Shown: positions 45,200 to 56,161, counted from the stretch's first letter. The stretch: DNA of 64,000 nt from Chiridota heheva (GCA_020152595.1 JAIGNY010004320.1:91001-155000), one strand, 5' to 3'. Translations and numbers: made by a program. The notes: a model not told the origin generated them from the sequence alone.

Positions 45200-45505
45200 T
45201 AAACACACTTATGTAGTTTTCTTGCAATAAAACAGATCTTTGTCAAAATTTTCACTTACAATTGTAGTATATCGTACGTTATTTGTATTTATCGCTACTT
45301 TGACGTACAATTTGACTGTCGTGTAATGTCGAATCTATTCACCCTTTATTGGGTCAAGTTGTCTGTCAATTTAAACCAATCAAAACGTCAAATTCCATAA
45401 CGCGCTGACAGAATTTCAGCTTTCCAGAGAAAAATTTTGGTTCGGGGTATTATTTTGACCCACCAATTATAGTAAAGCGCTGGTAATGATAAAATGGCGG
45501 CAGTA
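45200..45505 (-). promoter_or_regulatory. Probable thioredoxin promoter region
   Basis: Position only: upstream of exon 1. A CCAAT box on the minus strand at 45352-45348 (within TTGACCCAATAAAGG) lies about 210 bp from the start codon, and an inverted one is at 45376-45380. AAAATGGCGGC at 45491-45501 has the form of a YY1 site, common in animal housekeeping promoters. No clear TATA box is seen at a fixed distance. The promoter ends at a 25-base poly(A) followed by an FB-A copy. Confidence 0.4.
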
Positions 45506-45532
45506 AACTGATAATAATTCAAATGAGAGAAT

Positions 45533-45557
45533 AAAAAAAAAAAAAAAAAAAAAAAAA
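45533..45557. repeat. Poly(A) tract
   Basis: 25 consecutive A between the thioredoxin promoter region and an FB-A right half. Confidence 0.95.
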
Positions 45558-45937
45558 GTTAAAAGGACTATTATTTTAAAGAAAGTTTATTAAATTTATT
45601 CACTATTTTAAATATTTTTCCTCAAACTTTCTTCAGGTGGTATATTATAAATACCTTTCCTAGATTAAGTTTTACTACTTTTTGACATATCCCATGGTTT
45701 TTAAGCCACAAAGTCGCAGTACAAACTATGATAGAATACATATAGACTGAGGAATCTGAGGCTAAGACATCACAACTAGTCTTGATTTCAGTCGTTTCTA
45801 CACAAATGATACCAAACTTTAAACTTGAATATTTCCTTACGGAATAAGATTTTGCAATGCTTCTTCACCATGTTGTTTCTTTTGAAATCCTCTATTATAT
45901 AAGATAAACATGCTTGGCCACTGAACTATTCCTTTAA
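45558..45937 (-). mobile_element. FB-A copy, right half
   Basis: From CTTCAGGTGGTATATTATAA through the right arm to CTGAACTATTCCTTTAA. The left half is missing. It is directly followed by another FB-A copy. Confidence 0.82.
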
Positions 45938-46798
45938 GCTGAAGAATTGTTCAATGGTCAAGCAAATCCATTTGATACGAAAGACTGAGTGAGGACTTCA
46001 TAACAAAGAGAATAGGGAAGACAGCATTCAAAAATCTCATTCCTTTTAAGAAGATATTTAAGCTTAAAGTTTGGTATCATTTGTGTAGAAACGGCTGAAA
46101 TCAGACTAGTTGTGACATCACAGCCTCAGATTCCTCAAAGTTTTTATGTATTTATTCAATTTTGTCCTGCGATTTTGTGGCTTAAAAACCATTGAATGTG
46201 TCAGGAAAGTAGTAAAACAGAATCTAGTAACGGTTATTAATTTCAATCTGAAGAAAGTTTGAGGCAAAAGAATTCAAATAGTTAAAAGGGTAAATCAATT
46301 TTCTTTAAAATACATCAACAATTGTTAAGAATGTGAGGATGAGTTTGCCAACCTTCCATATTAGACTTACTACACCAATATTTCGCATACATAAGACAAA
46401 GCTAACTTGAATATCTCCTTAACGGAATAAGATATTAAAGTAGTTTCTTCACCATTTTGTGTCTTTTAAAGTCCTATTTCATATAAAATGGAGGTGCAGC
46501 GGTTAAGGAGTCATGCTCGTATTTGGACGGTACTGGGTTCCGGTACCCGTCCTCAGCGCTGCATTGTGTCCTTGAGCAAGACACTTTACTCCACTTGCTT
46601 CAATCCACTCACCTGTAAAATGAGTACCAGCACTGCTGTGGAGTTAATCTGCGATGGACGGGCGTCCCGTCTAGTGGTAGTCATGTACTCCCATTCGCTT
46701 GCGCCATGGAAACCAGGGATGAATAATTGATGGATTTAACTTTTTTGAAGTCCTCTTTCATAATAAGATAAACTCGCGACCACTGAACTAATCCTTTT
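45938..46798. mobile_element. FB-A long copy carrying a SINE
   Basis: A worn left end (GAAGAATTGTTCAATGGTCA), internal sequence similar to 51290-51828 (GTGAGGA(T/C)GAG(T/G)T(T/C)GCCAACCTTC near 46336), and right end CTGAACTAATCCTTTT. The right arm is interrupted by the SINE at 46488-46740. Confidence 0.78.
46488..46740 (+). mobile_element. tRNA-derived SINE nested in FB-A
   Basis: The head has GTGCAGCGGTTAAGGAGTC (A-box-like) and GGGTTCCGGTACCCG (B-box-like). The body has GTGTCCTTGAGCAAGACACT, a conserved SINE core seen widely in animals, then ATGAGTACCAGCACTGCTGT. The FB-A arm sequence TTTTAAAGTCCTATTTCATA before it reappears after it as TTTTTGAAGTCCTCTTTCAT, a target duplication of about 23 bp with a few changes. 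A 5'-less relative is at 27282-27378. Confidence 0.85.
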
Positions 46799-47135
46799 CC
46801 AGATTTTGTGTTGTCTCATGTATTTGCTTGTGAAGTTTGTCAACTAATTCTTTTTTTAACCTTCTTCTGAATTTTAGGACTCATGGTCTAAAGAAGGCTG
46901 AGGTCCCAAGACCCCCTCCTCCTTTACCCTACACACAGACACATACACCCAATCACACACACAAACATTCCTTGTCAGCAATATCATTATTTCATTGTGG
47001 TTAATTGAAATATAGTTTAATTGAAATACAGTACTTGGATCTACAGTACGTAGCGCCGCCGTTATCGACTAAGAAAGTCCCTTGCCGGCAAAACTTTAAT
47101 TCGGTTGTCAAAAGTTCGGACCATACAGTTTTTTG
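46799..47135. other. Unassigned intergenic sequence
   Basis: Contains a (CA)-rich patch near 46930-46965. No gene recognised. Confidence 0.4.
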
Positions 47136-47582
47136 TTTGTTTTTTTGTCAGTGACCTGTGAGCTATGACTTTCCGTCACCATCCTGTTTTTTGTTGTCAG
47201 TAACCAGATGTGAGCGTACTTCCTGGCGTCATCCATGTTTTTTTGTCAGTGACGTATGTAATGACTTTCTGGCGTCATCCGAATTTATTGTCAGTAACCT
47301 GTGAGTAGTATGACTTTCCGACGTCATGCTGGTGTTTTGTACTCCAGGTGTTTTGTCAGTAACCTGTGAGCTATAACTTTCCGACATCATCTGTTTTTTT
47401 TTTTTGTACCCAGCTGTGAGATAAGTCCCGGAGTTATCCTGGTTTTTTGTCATCGACCTATGCTATGACTTTCCGGCACCATTGGGATTTATTGTCAGTA
47501 ACCTTTGAGCAGTACGACTTTCCGACGTCATCCGGGTGTGTTGTCATCCGGGTGTTTTGTCAGTAACCTGTGAGCTATGTTT
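47136..47582. repeat. Degenerate ~60-bp repeat with GACGTCA-like cores
   Basis: About seven units built from TTGTCAGTAACCTGTGAGC, TATGACTTTCCGACGTCATC and a T-rich spacer. Several units keep CGACGTCAT, a CRE-like core, but these come from the repeat rather than from a promoter I can identify. Confidence 0.8.
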
Positions 47583-48371
47583 GATACTTCCGTAGAAATG
47601 GCCGCAACTCGAAAGTAATATATTCCCGAAGTATAAAGGGATTTTATCACGTGACTCTTAACTTAACTGGGAGCCATTTTGCAGGGAGAGCTTTGCGCGT
47701 TGAGTATTTGACGATTCTGATTTTTACACAGCTCAGTCACATCACACGTAAAACAAACAGACTCGGTCTAAAACACGCGCTAGCACGCACTGATGAACTT
47801 GAGAATACACGCGCTGGGCATGTAAAACACGTGTTGGGCATATAAACACGCGCTGGTTAAAATGAACTGGCCAGATGAATTAATTTTGTAATATGAAATG
47901 TCATTGTAAAGAAAAAATTGCCTCACGTAATCTTTATCAGTGGATTCTAAACACGTCTATTAGTAAGTGCAACCAACAGCACAGCAAGATTCCGCCATAC
48001 TACTTGCAAAAGTAATCTTATATAACAACATGCAAACAAGTGTTACAGCAGACGACAGTCTTCCCTACAAAATGGCGTCAGCTGAGGCCTGCGACTGTAC
48101 GAAGAGGCGTAGGAACTAGGAGGGATCAGCTGTGTGGTCAGGGTAAATAATTGGTGGGTATAGCAAAATCAAGAGGGTTAAATTTACATATCGTTTACAA
48201 TCACGGCAGAGCATTTAGAGAGAAGGGTTAACATTACCATTTGCTTAAGTGGAGGGAAGATAAATACCCCATACCCCTCGTGGTCACGCCACTGGGGTCA
48301 CCTATTGTAAGGACCCCCAATATTTCCCTGTTACAGACGGCAAAATTGCACTGGTAAATTTGAACTTATCC
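47583..48371. other. Unassigned; AACACGCGCT repeats
   Basis: 47765-47860 carries three to four loose ACACGCGCTGGGCATGTAAA-type units. AAAATGGCGTCAGCTGAGGC near 48069 starts a 15-codon frame that ends in TAG. It has no convincing splice donor, so I do not call an exon. Confidence 0.4.
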
Positions 48372-48660
48372 TTTAAATATCTCCTTAACGGAATAAAATT
48401 TGTGAATGCTTTCTTCACCATTTTGTTTCTTTTGAAGTCCTCTTTCATATAAGATAAACATGCTTGACCACTAAACTTCTCCTTTAGATATCTCCTTAAC
48501 GAAATAAGATTTTTGAATGCGTTTGTCACTATTTTGTTTCTTTTGAAGTCCTCTTTCAAATAAGATGGACTTGCTGGACCACTGAACTTATCCTTTAAAG
48601 GATTCAGGGGTCAAGTAAATCCATTAAAGAGGACTTTAAAAGAAAGTTAAAGATCATTTT
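48372..48660. repeat. Tandem FB-A termini sharing a TTAA
   Basis: Two FB-A right arms follow each other with a 115-bp period (48372-48486 and 48487-48598). They are joined to a short left arm starting AGGATTCAGGGGTCAAG. At the last join, ATCCT-TTAA-AGGATT, a single TTAA serves both elements. This is expected if one element inserted into, or recombined at, the target site of another. Confidence 0.85.
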
Positions 48661-51289
48661 AGTTATATTTTGTCACAATGATTGTCTCTTGGAAGTGTAT
48701 TTGTGGGATGCTATTAGGCCTAGATGCTTATATTGATTAAATGTGATTCATTAAGTGCGATAATGCATGATTTGCTCAGAATGGCAATAGCAATAGTTAA
48801 AATCATGTCTTGTTGCAAGAATGTAAAATCCATCTTCATTATATGCAAAAGTATTTTGCTTTTGGTATGTCTGATTCTATAATATGATTTCTATTTTACT
48901 TAAAAGCAAGCATTCTTAATAAAATTTGCATCATATTGATGTTGAGGCTTAGCTTTTTAAGGCTTACTTTAAAAAGAGTTTTCACATATTCAAACGATAT
49001 TTAAACTCCCATTCGCGGTGGGGCAATTAAAGAACTGGGGGCCCGTAGGGATTTTGGCCTCTGCAGCATTGTCGGAACCACGGCCCCAAGGGAGGATGGA
49101 GGCATTGCCCCTTGTCCAAGAGTAAGGGGGACAAAGGTGCCATTTTGAAATTGTGCGGACGTGGGCAGTAGGTACCTTTTGAAAGTTGTGGGTGAACCGG
49201 TTTGGAACCTGAAGGCGCCCTTTTGTAACTTATTTGAAGTTATTCTAGGTCATTCTTGAAGCTTGAAAACTAACAGATATCCACTCACTCACAAATAATA
49301 CATAGAGGTTGCCACATACACTTAGTATTCATTTGACATAATTAAAGCATATCATTTTACCAGGGGCACCGACACCTGGGCTGTGGTGGGAGGAGGTATG
49401 CTCCTAATAATTTTCTAAGCAGCAATTACTTCTTCGCCCAATGGGTAATTGTCAACATTTGTCCTGGCTCCCCAATCTTTGAACCCATAGGCGGAATTTG
49501 CCTACCGAAAAAGTGGGAAAGTCAAAAGTGACAAGCAAAAACTGTCAACTGACAAGAGTGTCCCTTTTTTAATAAAAAAAAGTGTGCCTCAATTACTGTC
49601 AATAAGCGCACATGAACTAGATTGTCTGCTCTCTCCGCTTTCCCGAGCTCCTTCCTACACATCTGGCGCTTTGGGTCCCATAACAAAGATATTGCAGTGT
49701 CATTGTTTAGGGCTAGCCCCGATTTTTCCCAAACTGCTAATCAAACTTAGTATTCCTTTCTAACAACCTAAGCTTACCCAGTGTAACTCCCCTCCAACAA
49801 AAAGACTCTTATACCCACCCCCAAAACATATATTGAGCTACTACATCATTTATGTTCTAGCATCACAACGATATTAAAACTGCTTTTGAATTTCCCCAAA
49901 AAATAAACATCAAACATGTATTTCGTTCCTTACAACCTAAGCCTACTCGGACCTTTTACAGCTCCGTGCTCGAATTAACAACCCACCAACAAAAAACAGT
50001 ATTGTAACCACCCAAAAAAAATATGTTGAGCTGCTAAATTACCAATAATGTTAGTTTTCTTTCTATTTTTGTAACCAGGGGTTTGTTATTTATGACACCA
50101 ACTTGTTTAACCAAGGAAGCTCTTTGGTTTAACTAATGATGACGTGTTCGTACTCCTTGGTTTAACCAGAGAGCTGTCAATCCCGCGTTCCCATTCTGGC
50201 TTTCAACATGCACCGAGCAGGGAAGTGGCACTTCCCTGCACCGAGCTCAACAAATATGGCGTTAGCCTCATGCAACAACTCTATTTCTTTTTACTATTTT
50301 GACAGATCGATCTCTGAACAAAACAAGTCACCAAGCTTTTAACCAATCAAATAGTTTATACGTGGTCACGCCTCTTATCTACTCGGAAACCAACCCGCTT
50401 GGAACAATGCCCAAAGAGAAAATCACGATTCCTCTGACTAAGAAATGTCAATTTGTATGCGCAATAATTTGCAAGAAAATGGTGCGCGTTGCATAGAACT
50501 TAAGATTCACTGTGAACTTGGTATATAGGGACAGGGCGAGTAAGTATATATAATGTAATATACCTCATAACTTGTCAAAATACAAGTAATGAATGATATC
50601 TGAAAAGAAAAGTGTATTCAACCAACCATGTCGTTTATCATTTGGGAGAATTCCTTTAATAACATCACAGATACAAGAAGGGAGAAATGAAAGCGCACCA
50701 TAAATTGACACTAGGTCGATGCCCTTGAGACTAAGCTCGGTGTCCGTCCACGGGCCAGTGAATTTTTAAGGAAATTTTACTGGTCGACCACAAGTCCTCT
50801 AGAGCAACTGATGCGAATCTTGTTCACTGGGCGACCAAAATATCTCACTGGACGATCAATGGTCGCAGTATGTTACAAATTCACTGTCAGCGGCGGCTTC
50901 GAGTCCCCAGCAAAATCCATCCGCCATTAGACTCAAAGTGATGGTGCTTATCCCCGGTTCAAGTTTCATAGCGCAGGTGGGTGAGAGCATTCCCGGCATG
51001 ATTCCCCCTCCTATCCTTCCCTGGACGGATGGCCAGTCTGTCACAGTTAACTCTCACAGGTTTATTCATGGGGCAGGCATATAGAATGCACCATTTGACC
51101 TCTTGCATGTAAGTTGTGTGTAGGGGTAAAAGGTTATGATGCCACTGTTAGGGAGAACGTACGCCCCCTCCCACCCCCACACACACACACACTTTTCTCT
51201 TTCTAAAAGTGCGGCCTTTTTAGAGAGAAAAGTAGGCTGTGACCCTTTTCAATACTCAAAAACTGCCTCATTTCAAATATCTATTACAG
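48661..51289. other. Unassigned 2.6 kb with minor repeats
   Basis: 49745-49850 and 49925-50035 are diverged copies sharing ACAACCTAAGC, CAACAAAAA and ATATTGAGCT. A perfect hairpin GCAGGGAAGTG-G-CACTTCCCTGC lies at 50217-50239. TTGGTTTAAC occurs at about 50132 and 50157, with AACCAAGG near 50110. 50720-51060 is GC-richer (CCCCGGTTCAAGTTTCATAG is B-box-like) but could not be assigned. No exon is supported. Confidence 0.4.
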
Positions 51290-51828
51290 AATTAGTTTAG
51301 GAGTCAATCAATTCCATCTTTATGACAGAGGAGTTCAAAGGAAATAAAATAGTGAAGAAACTCACAAAGCTTATTTCGTAAAGGACTTAAGAAGATGTTT
51401 GAAGTTTGGTATCAATTGTGTAGAAATCAGACTGGTTGTGACGTCCCAGCCTTTGATTCCTCCAAATCTATGTATTCTATTATATTTTGTCCTGCGATTT
51501 TAATTTTGTGGCTTAAAGCATTGGATATGTCAGCAAAGTATTGCAGAATCTAGTCAGCTAGAAAAGATAATTACTTTGCCACCTCAAAGCATTTCCAAGT
51601 AAAATCATTCAAATAGTAAAAAAGTTACGTAAATTTACTTTGAAATATATCAACAAATGCTAGGAATGTGAGGACGAGGTCGCCAACCTTCAATAGTAAA
51701 CTTACTACACCAGTCATTCCTTTATTTCTACACACATAAGACAGAACTTTGCATAATAAGATTTTTGAATACTTTCTTCACCATGTTGTTTCTATTAAAG
51801 TCTTTTTCACATAAGATGGACCCAAGTT
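51290..51828. mobile_element. FB-A long variant
   Basis: A worn left arm (GAATTAGTTTAGGAGTC) and right arm (TTCTTCACCATGTTGTTTCT). The interior includes GATATGTCAGCAAAGTATTG and CTTACTACACCAGTCATTCC, shared with 45938-46798 and the eroded copy near 40210. Confidence 0.75.
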
Positions 51829-51989
51829 ATGAAATTTGTATGCGTTTTACACGCGTAGTATACTGACCGTTTCTGTTTATTACCGTTAGAACAACTTAGG
51901 CCGTAACAACCTATACGGTACATTGCAAATGTAACATTGGACTTTTTCCTTTTCTTACTAAAAAATGGGTCAATCACCTATCTCTCTTC

Positions 51990-52815
51990 TCCATGGCTGT
52001 ACGAGGCGGAGGGGGCGGCGGCAGCCTCCCTGTCGGCCGGATACCCATCTTAGTTGGGCAAAATCATGAAGGAAATTTCCCGAGAACTGAAGAACATTGC
52101 CCAAAAATAAAAGAAATGTTCCAAAAATATTCGGGAAATGAAGGAAAGTTCCCTAATATTGAGGAAAATTTCCCGAAAATTGGCCAAAAATTTCGTGAGT
52201 CAGCTAAATATCAGAGTCATTCCCCCTCCCCATCTCCCACCCCCTCTTCCTCCCATACTCGGCATGATGATAATAATATGATACCTAGGCACCGATCTTA
52301 TATAGTTAGACAGAGAGGTAAAACTGTAAAATGTAATTTTCAAATCATTGATTTGTACGAATCATGCCTGAATGGGCAAAAATTTCCGATATTTAAGGAA
52401 AATTTCCCAAAATTAAAGACAATTGCCAGGAAATGAAGGAAATATTCTGAGCATTGCCCGAAAAAATAAGGAAAGCTACATAATATTATGGAAAATTCCC
52501 GAAAATTAGCCAAACAATTCGCAAAAATCGAAAAACCTGTCAGAAAATGAAAGAAATTTCTCGAATATTCAATAAAATTGCTTGGAAATTAAGGAAATTT
52601 TCCAAAAATGGAAGAAACTTGCCTGAAAATTAAGGACATTTTCTAAAATTTGAAGAAAAAACAGTGCCCGGAAATTAAAGAAAGCTCCTGAAAATTGAGG
52701 AACATTTCTCGATAATTGGCCAAAAAATTCGTTAAAATTTCCCGAAAAAAACAAAAAACAACTGCCCGAAAATGAAAGAAATTTCCCGGAAATGAAGGTT
52801 ATTTTCCGAAGCCTA
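51990..52815. repeat. Degenerate ~25-bp AAATTTCCCGAAAATTG repeat
   Basis: Loose tandem units of GAAATTTCCCGAAAATTGG with spacers, interrupted near 52215-52350 by unrelated sequence. The 147-residue forward frame here, rich in ENFPK, is a translation of the repeat. Opposite-orientation arrays lie at 11322-11478 and 43880-44130. Confidence 0.75.
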
Positions 52816-52915
52816 CCCCCTCCCCTCCCTCCCCTACCCCTAAAATAAAATAAAGACTATGGTAAAACTATTGCTCAAAATGAATCGTTTATTCACAGAT
52901 TCATTGCTATCTTAC

Positions 52916-53039
52916 CTTCGTAACGGCTTTCGAGTCGGGCAAAAAGTATCTGTGACTGCAGCTGACTAACACTAAGCACCAAAATAAGCGTGGTAATTAA
53001 AGTCAGAGGTATCGGTTCACTTTGACGAGACAGATCCAT
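52916..53039 (-). CDS. First exon with signal peptide, unknown secreted/membrane protein
   Basis: ATG at 53039-53037, 41 codons plus one base, then a strong donor GAAG|GTAAGA at 52915. The peptide starts MDLSRQSEPIPL, then the hydrophobic run TLITTLILVLSVSQLQ, then SQILFARLESRYE. Polar residues, a core of about 12 hydrophobic residues and a likely cleavage site after LQS or nearby make a standard signal sequence; a signal anchor is the alternative. No domain is visible, and no second exon was found at lower coordinates. An upstream in-frame ATG at 53087 is possible, but the 53039 start gives the better signal peptide. Confidence 0.5.
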
Positions 53040-53275
53040 ATTTCCTTTGGGGATAATAATAGGAAGATGCACCGTGTCAATTATCAACGTGCAAAATGAA
53101 TGAGTTGTATTGACGTATTGATTACCTTAGTAATACTGCCAGTTCTGCGATTAATATGGTAAAGTGTCGTTATCCCGATAGGAGCTGAGTCAGAAGCTCA
53201 CTTCTTTCGTGAAACATTTTAAGCCAAGGATTCTTGATATAATTTGGAATAATTCTATGATAACCAACAAAAACG
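53040..53275. promoter_or_regulatory. Candidate bidirectional promoter
   Basis: 236 bp between two divergent candidate first exons. It contains GTATTGACGTATTGATTACC and GAGCTGAGTCAGAAGCTC (with TGAGTCA, an AP-1-like core). No TATA box is placed convincingly. The call depends on both exons being real. Confidence 0.3.
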
Positions 53276-53308
53276 ATGGCATTAAGCAAAGATGTTGCTG
53301 ATATTGAG
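53276..53308 (+). CDS. Candidate short first exon
   Basis: ATG in a favourable context (AAACGATGG, A at -3 and G at +4), eleven codons reading MALSKDVADIE, then a strong donor GAG|GTAAGA at 53309. The phase is 0. The peptide is too short to assign. The opposite strand is also open here (ISATSLLNAIVFVGYHRI), which faintly recalls a mitochondrial-carrier helix but has no supporting motif. I found no second exon. Confidence 0.35.
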
Positions 53309-54054
53309 GTAAGAAAAGTGTGAATTTGTTGAGATTTTATGTTGAGTGTTGTGTTCAAAAACAACGATGAATTGGTGCAAGTAAAAAACTATGTTGACAG
53401 TGCAGTGTTACACAAAGAGGTACTTCTTTACACTAATGGTGTTGTTTTTATAACCATGCAATTATTTGCTAATTATGCAATGATAAATCTAAAAGCAAAG
53501 TAGGCCTACAATCATTTTTTTTTATTCTGGCCGTGTAAGGTAGCCATGCAGTCAATTTTCACCTAAGGCAAAGTTTAAGTTAAAGGAGAAAGCGTCTCAT
53601 ACAATGCTTATTCCATATGAAAGAGGATTAAAACATAAACCAACTACCAAAAGCAGCAAGTCCAATCTTATCCTATCTCAAGTTATTCATGTTTGAAGTC
53701 GACACATGGAGGCTACCATTTTGTTCAATTCTGTATTGAAATCTTGTGCATGATGACACTATTTCCCTCTAACAAGGACCTAATATCATATCATAAGAAT
53801 TATAATATAATGTATTTCCTTATACATTTTATTTATATTTTTATTCCAAAATAATATGACACAGTTTTAACATGTTTTGATAATTTCATGTGTAGGATAC
53901 ACACAAATATGTCCTTGACAAAAGGAAGTTTTTATAAGCTAGAAAACTTGAGATAGATTATGAAGACATAGGCCTAGGGCCTACAAGGTATTCCAACATT
54001 CTGCAGTGCTGGGTTGATGACATCATTTTCTGCATGTTTCAAAATCATAATGGC
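53309..54054. other. Unassigned intergenic or intronic sequence
   Basis: TTAAAGGAGAAAGCGTCTC near 53581 begins like a TTAA fold-back element but no partner arm was found. Nothing else recognised. Confidence 0.4.
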
Positions 54055-55026
54055 GATATAACCAGGGTTCTAGCTACGGTGGGCGGCGCTGGACGGGCCT
54101 GCGCAGGACTTGCAATTCCTGCCCAGCACTCGGCTCTAAGATTCACTCTTCCGCCCAGCACTCAAAACTTCAATTTGGTTAATTAACTAAGTGTTTAGAC
54201 AGATCTCTTTTTAATCTCGCTCTATTTAAGTCATCTGCTGATTTACACACATAACATAGCAGACATTACGCACATTAAATTCCGATCAAAACAACTGAAC
54301 TATAGAAATTTTACGCAATTGAATGTATCATAAAGTTATCCATACATGAAGCTCTTTGCATAAACATACGCACATGCACACAGTTCAGGTTCACATTTTA
54401 ATCCTTGTGAATCACTGCTGGCAGCTTGCCAAATCCATCTTTTACCATACAAATAAACTTTAACAAAGTAAATATTACACCCCCAATAACCCAAGGCATG
54501 CCTATAGACCGGTCCAAATATAAGTAACCAATCACATTTGTTATAAACCCCATATGCACTTAACATTATAATGGACTGATCGATATTCTTTTGATTTGTG
54601 GGGGATTTGATATTGACAAAAGTTGTTGTGTAATTCATAGGAACATGTGCCGCATGGCTTTCATCGAATGATACTGGGACGAAAATAAAAGCGGTAAAAA
54701 GTTTGGGCAAGATGAATAACAATGGGAATTGAGAGAAGAGTTTCCGCCATATGTTGTACTTTTTTTTTTTTTTTGGGGGGGGGAACTTTGACAGTTGATA
54801 TCCATTGTATTTTGAATATCCATTGTACATACAAAATATTTTGTAAATCTTTCTAGCATTCCGATTAAAAAAAATTATAATTAAACAAACTTTTTCGTTG
54901 ACAAATTGTAAATAGAAGTGGACTAAATTTGAAAAGTTCTTCATGAGAGGAGGGTCTAGTAGGTCACCCTGGATTGTCACTGGAACCCAGCACTCAAACT
55001 TGTCTAGCTAGAAGCCTGGATATAAC
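54055..55026. mobile_element. hAT-type element with perfect 8-bp target duplications
   Basis: The element proper is 54063-55018 (956 bp). The left end CAGGGTTCTAGCTA and the complement of the right end CAGGCTTCTAGCTA match at 13 of 14 positions. GATATAAC directly abuts both ends (54055-54062 and 55019-55026). Both features are diagnostic of hAT transposition. Near each end GCCCAGCACTC or CCCAGCACTCAAA recurs as a sub-terminal motif. A 214-codon frame at 54336-54980 (minus) fills much of the interior but shows no hAT transposase, BED or dimerisation motif. A poly(T)/poly(G) tract encodes its PPPKKKKK run, so I regard it as chance. Confidence 0.93.
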
Positions 55027-55580
55027 ACGAGTCCATTGCCATACTTCATGCCAATATTATATCTTAAAAAGTGTACACGCTGTATAACGCTTAAACTAGT
55101 CCCAAAATAATATTGGTACTTACAGTGTATGTATAATTGTACACTGAATGTATGCAGTGTAGGGGCAGTGATGTGTGAATTTTCAGTGGCCTCGAGATGT
55201 TCGATTCTTTAACGTGGAAAAACCAAACATCGCTGATGTAAGGGCGTGAATCTTCCATGTCCTGTCTTTCAATTCTGATGAAATCAAATTGTTCCAAACA
55301 TGCAGTTTTGTTTCCTAAAATATGATATCATTGTCTCCAAAACATTTCTCTGTCTTTTACCCTGTGACCTCACTACACACCATTCATCTGGGAAAAGCCA
55401 TTATTTAGGCCAAAGGTCTTGCAATTATTCTTCTAAACTGCTATTTCTTTTCAAGCAGATTGGTTTTTGCCATGTGGACCATAAATCACATAGTTTGTTT
55501 ACATCTGTAATTGGGCTATGAGTAAAGATTTTTCTGGGTAAATATGTTTTGTAATCATGTTTCACTTTCAGTCACCTTAG
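55027..55580. other. Unassigned intergenic sequence
   Basis: No exon, RNA gene or element was recognised. Confidence 0.4.
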
Positions 55581-56161
55581 TTAAAGGAATATTTCCATGG
55601 TTTTCTCCTAAAATTTTATTGGAAAGAGCATACTTTTAGAGCCAATTTGGTATAAAAATCAGATTGATATCATACTACAGTACATTCAGGAGATATGGAT
55701 TTTTAAAGATTTCCCCATTGGATTTGAAAGTTTTTGTACAGTATAATGAATTCGTGTTTGATGATGTCATAGAGGCAATTCCATTGCAATTGTTTATGTA
55801 TTTTTTTTAACGTTGGTTACTTCTGTATGATTAGAAACAATTTCCAAAACTTATTGAAGTAGGGTATATTTGGCAATGTATATAAATACCTAACTTTCAT
55901 CAATTTATTTTTCTAGCAGGTTTTACTAATAAAAAAGGATGTTAGATTATAATGAAATAGAACAACTTTGTGGGAGAATGTGTTGCTGTGATGTCATACT
56001 GCGCCTTTTCCTGTTCGTTTATTGGCATTTTTTGTGAACCTTAAAATCTAAATATCTCCTGGTAGGAATAATATATCAACATGATTTTTGTACTAAATTT
56101 TTTCTAAAATTGTTCTCTTTCTTATGAATGATTATGAAATAACATTGGAATAAACCTTTAA
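55581..56161. mobile_element. FB-C element with TTAA borders
   Basis: 581 bp with TTAA at 55581-55584 and 56158-56161. Left terminus AGGAATATTTCCATGG; right terminus CATTGGAATAAACCT (imperfect inverse). Internal TGATGTCATA sequences occur in opposite halves (about 55759 and 55990), consistent with an old fold-back. No coding capacity. Confidence 0.7.

Noticed and set aside
47136-47582. A cluster of CRE promoter sites (GACGTCA)
   Set aside because: The motif is part of a 60-bp tandem unit. No gene start is nearby, so regulatory meaning is unsupported.
48060-48130. ATGGCGTCAGCTGAGGCC as a first exon
   Set aside because: The frame ends in TAG after 15 codons and no good donor precedes the stop.
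51993-52436. 147-codon frame with ENFPK repeats as a protein
   Set aside because: It follows the degenerate AAATTTCCCGAAAATTG repeat, and a non-repeat insertion is read through with no domain.
53170-53364. Minus-strand ISATSLLNAIVFVGYHRI as a mitochondrial carrier exon
   Set aside because: The similarity is only to a loosely conserved helix. No PX(D/E)XX(K/R) signature is present, and it overlaps a better start-and-donor arrangement on the plus strand.
54336-54980. 214-codon minus-strand frame as a transposase
   Set aside because: It lies in a hAT-type element, but no hAT catalytic, BED or dimerisation motif is visible, and it crosses a homopolymer tract. Kept only as a point to check.
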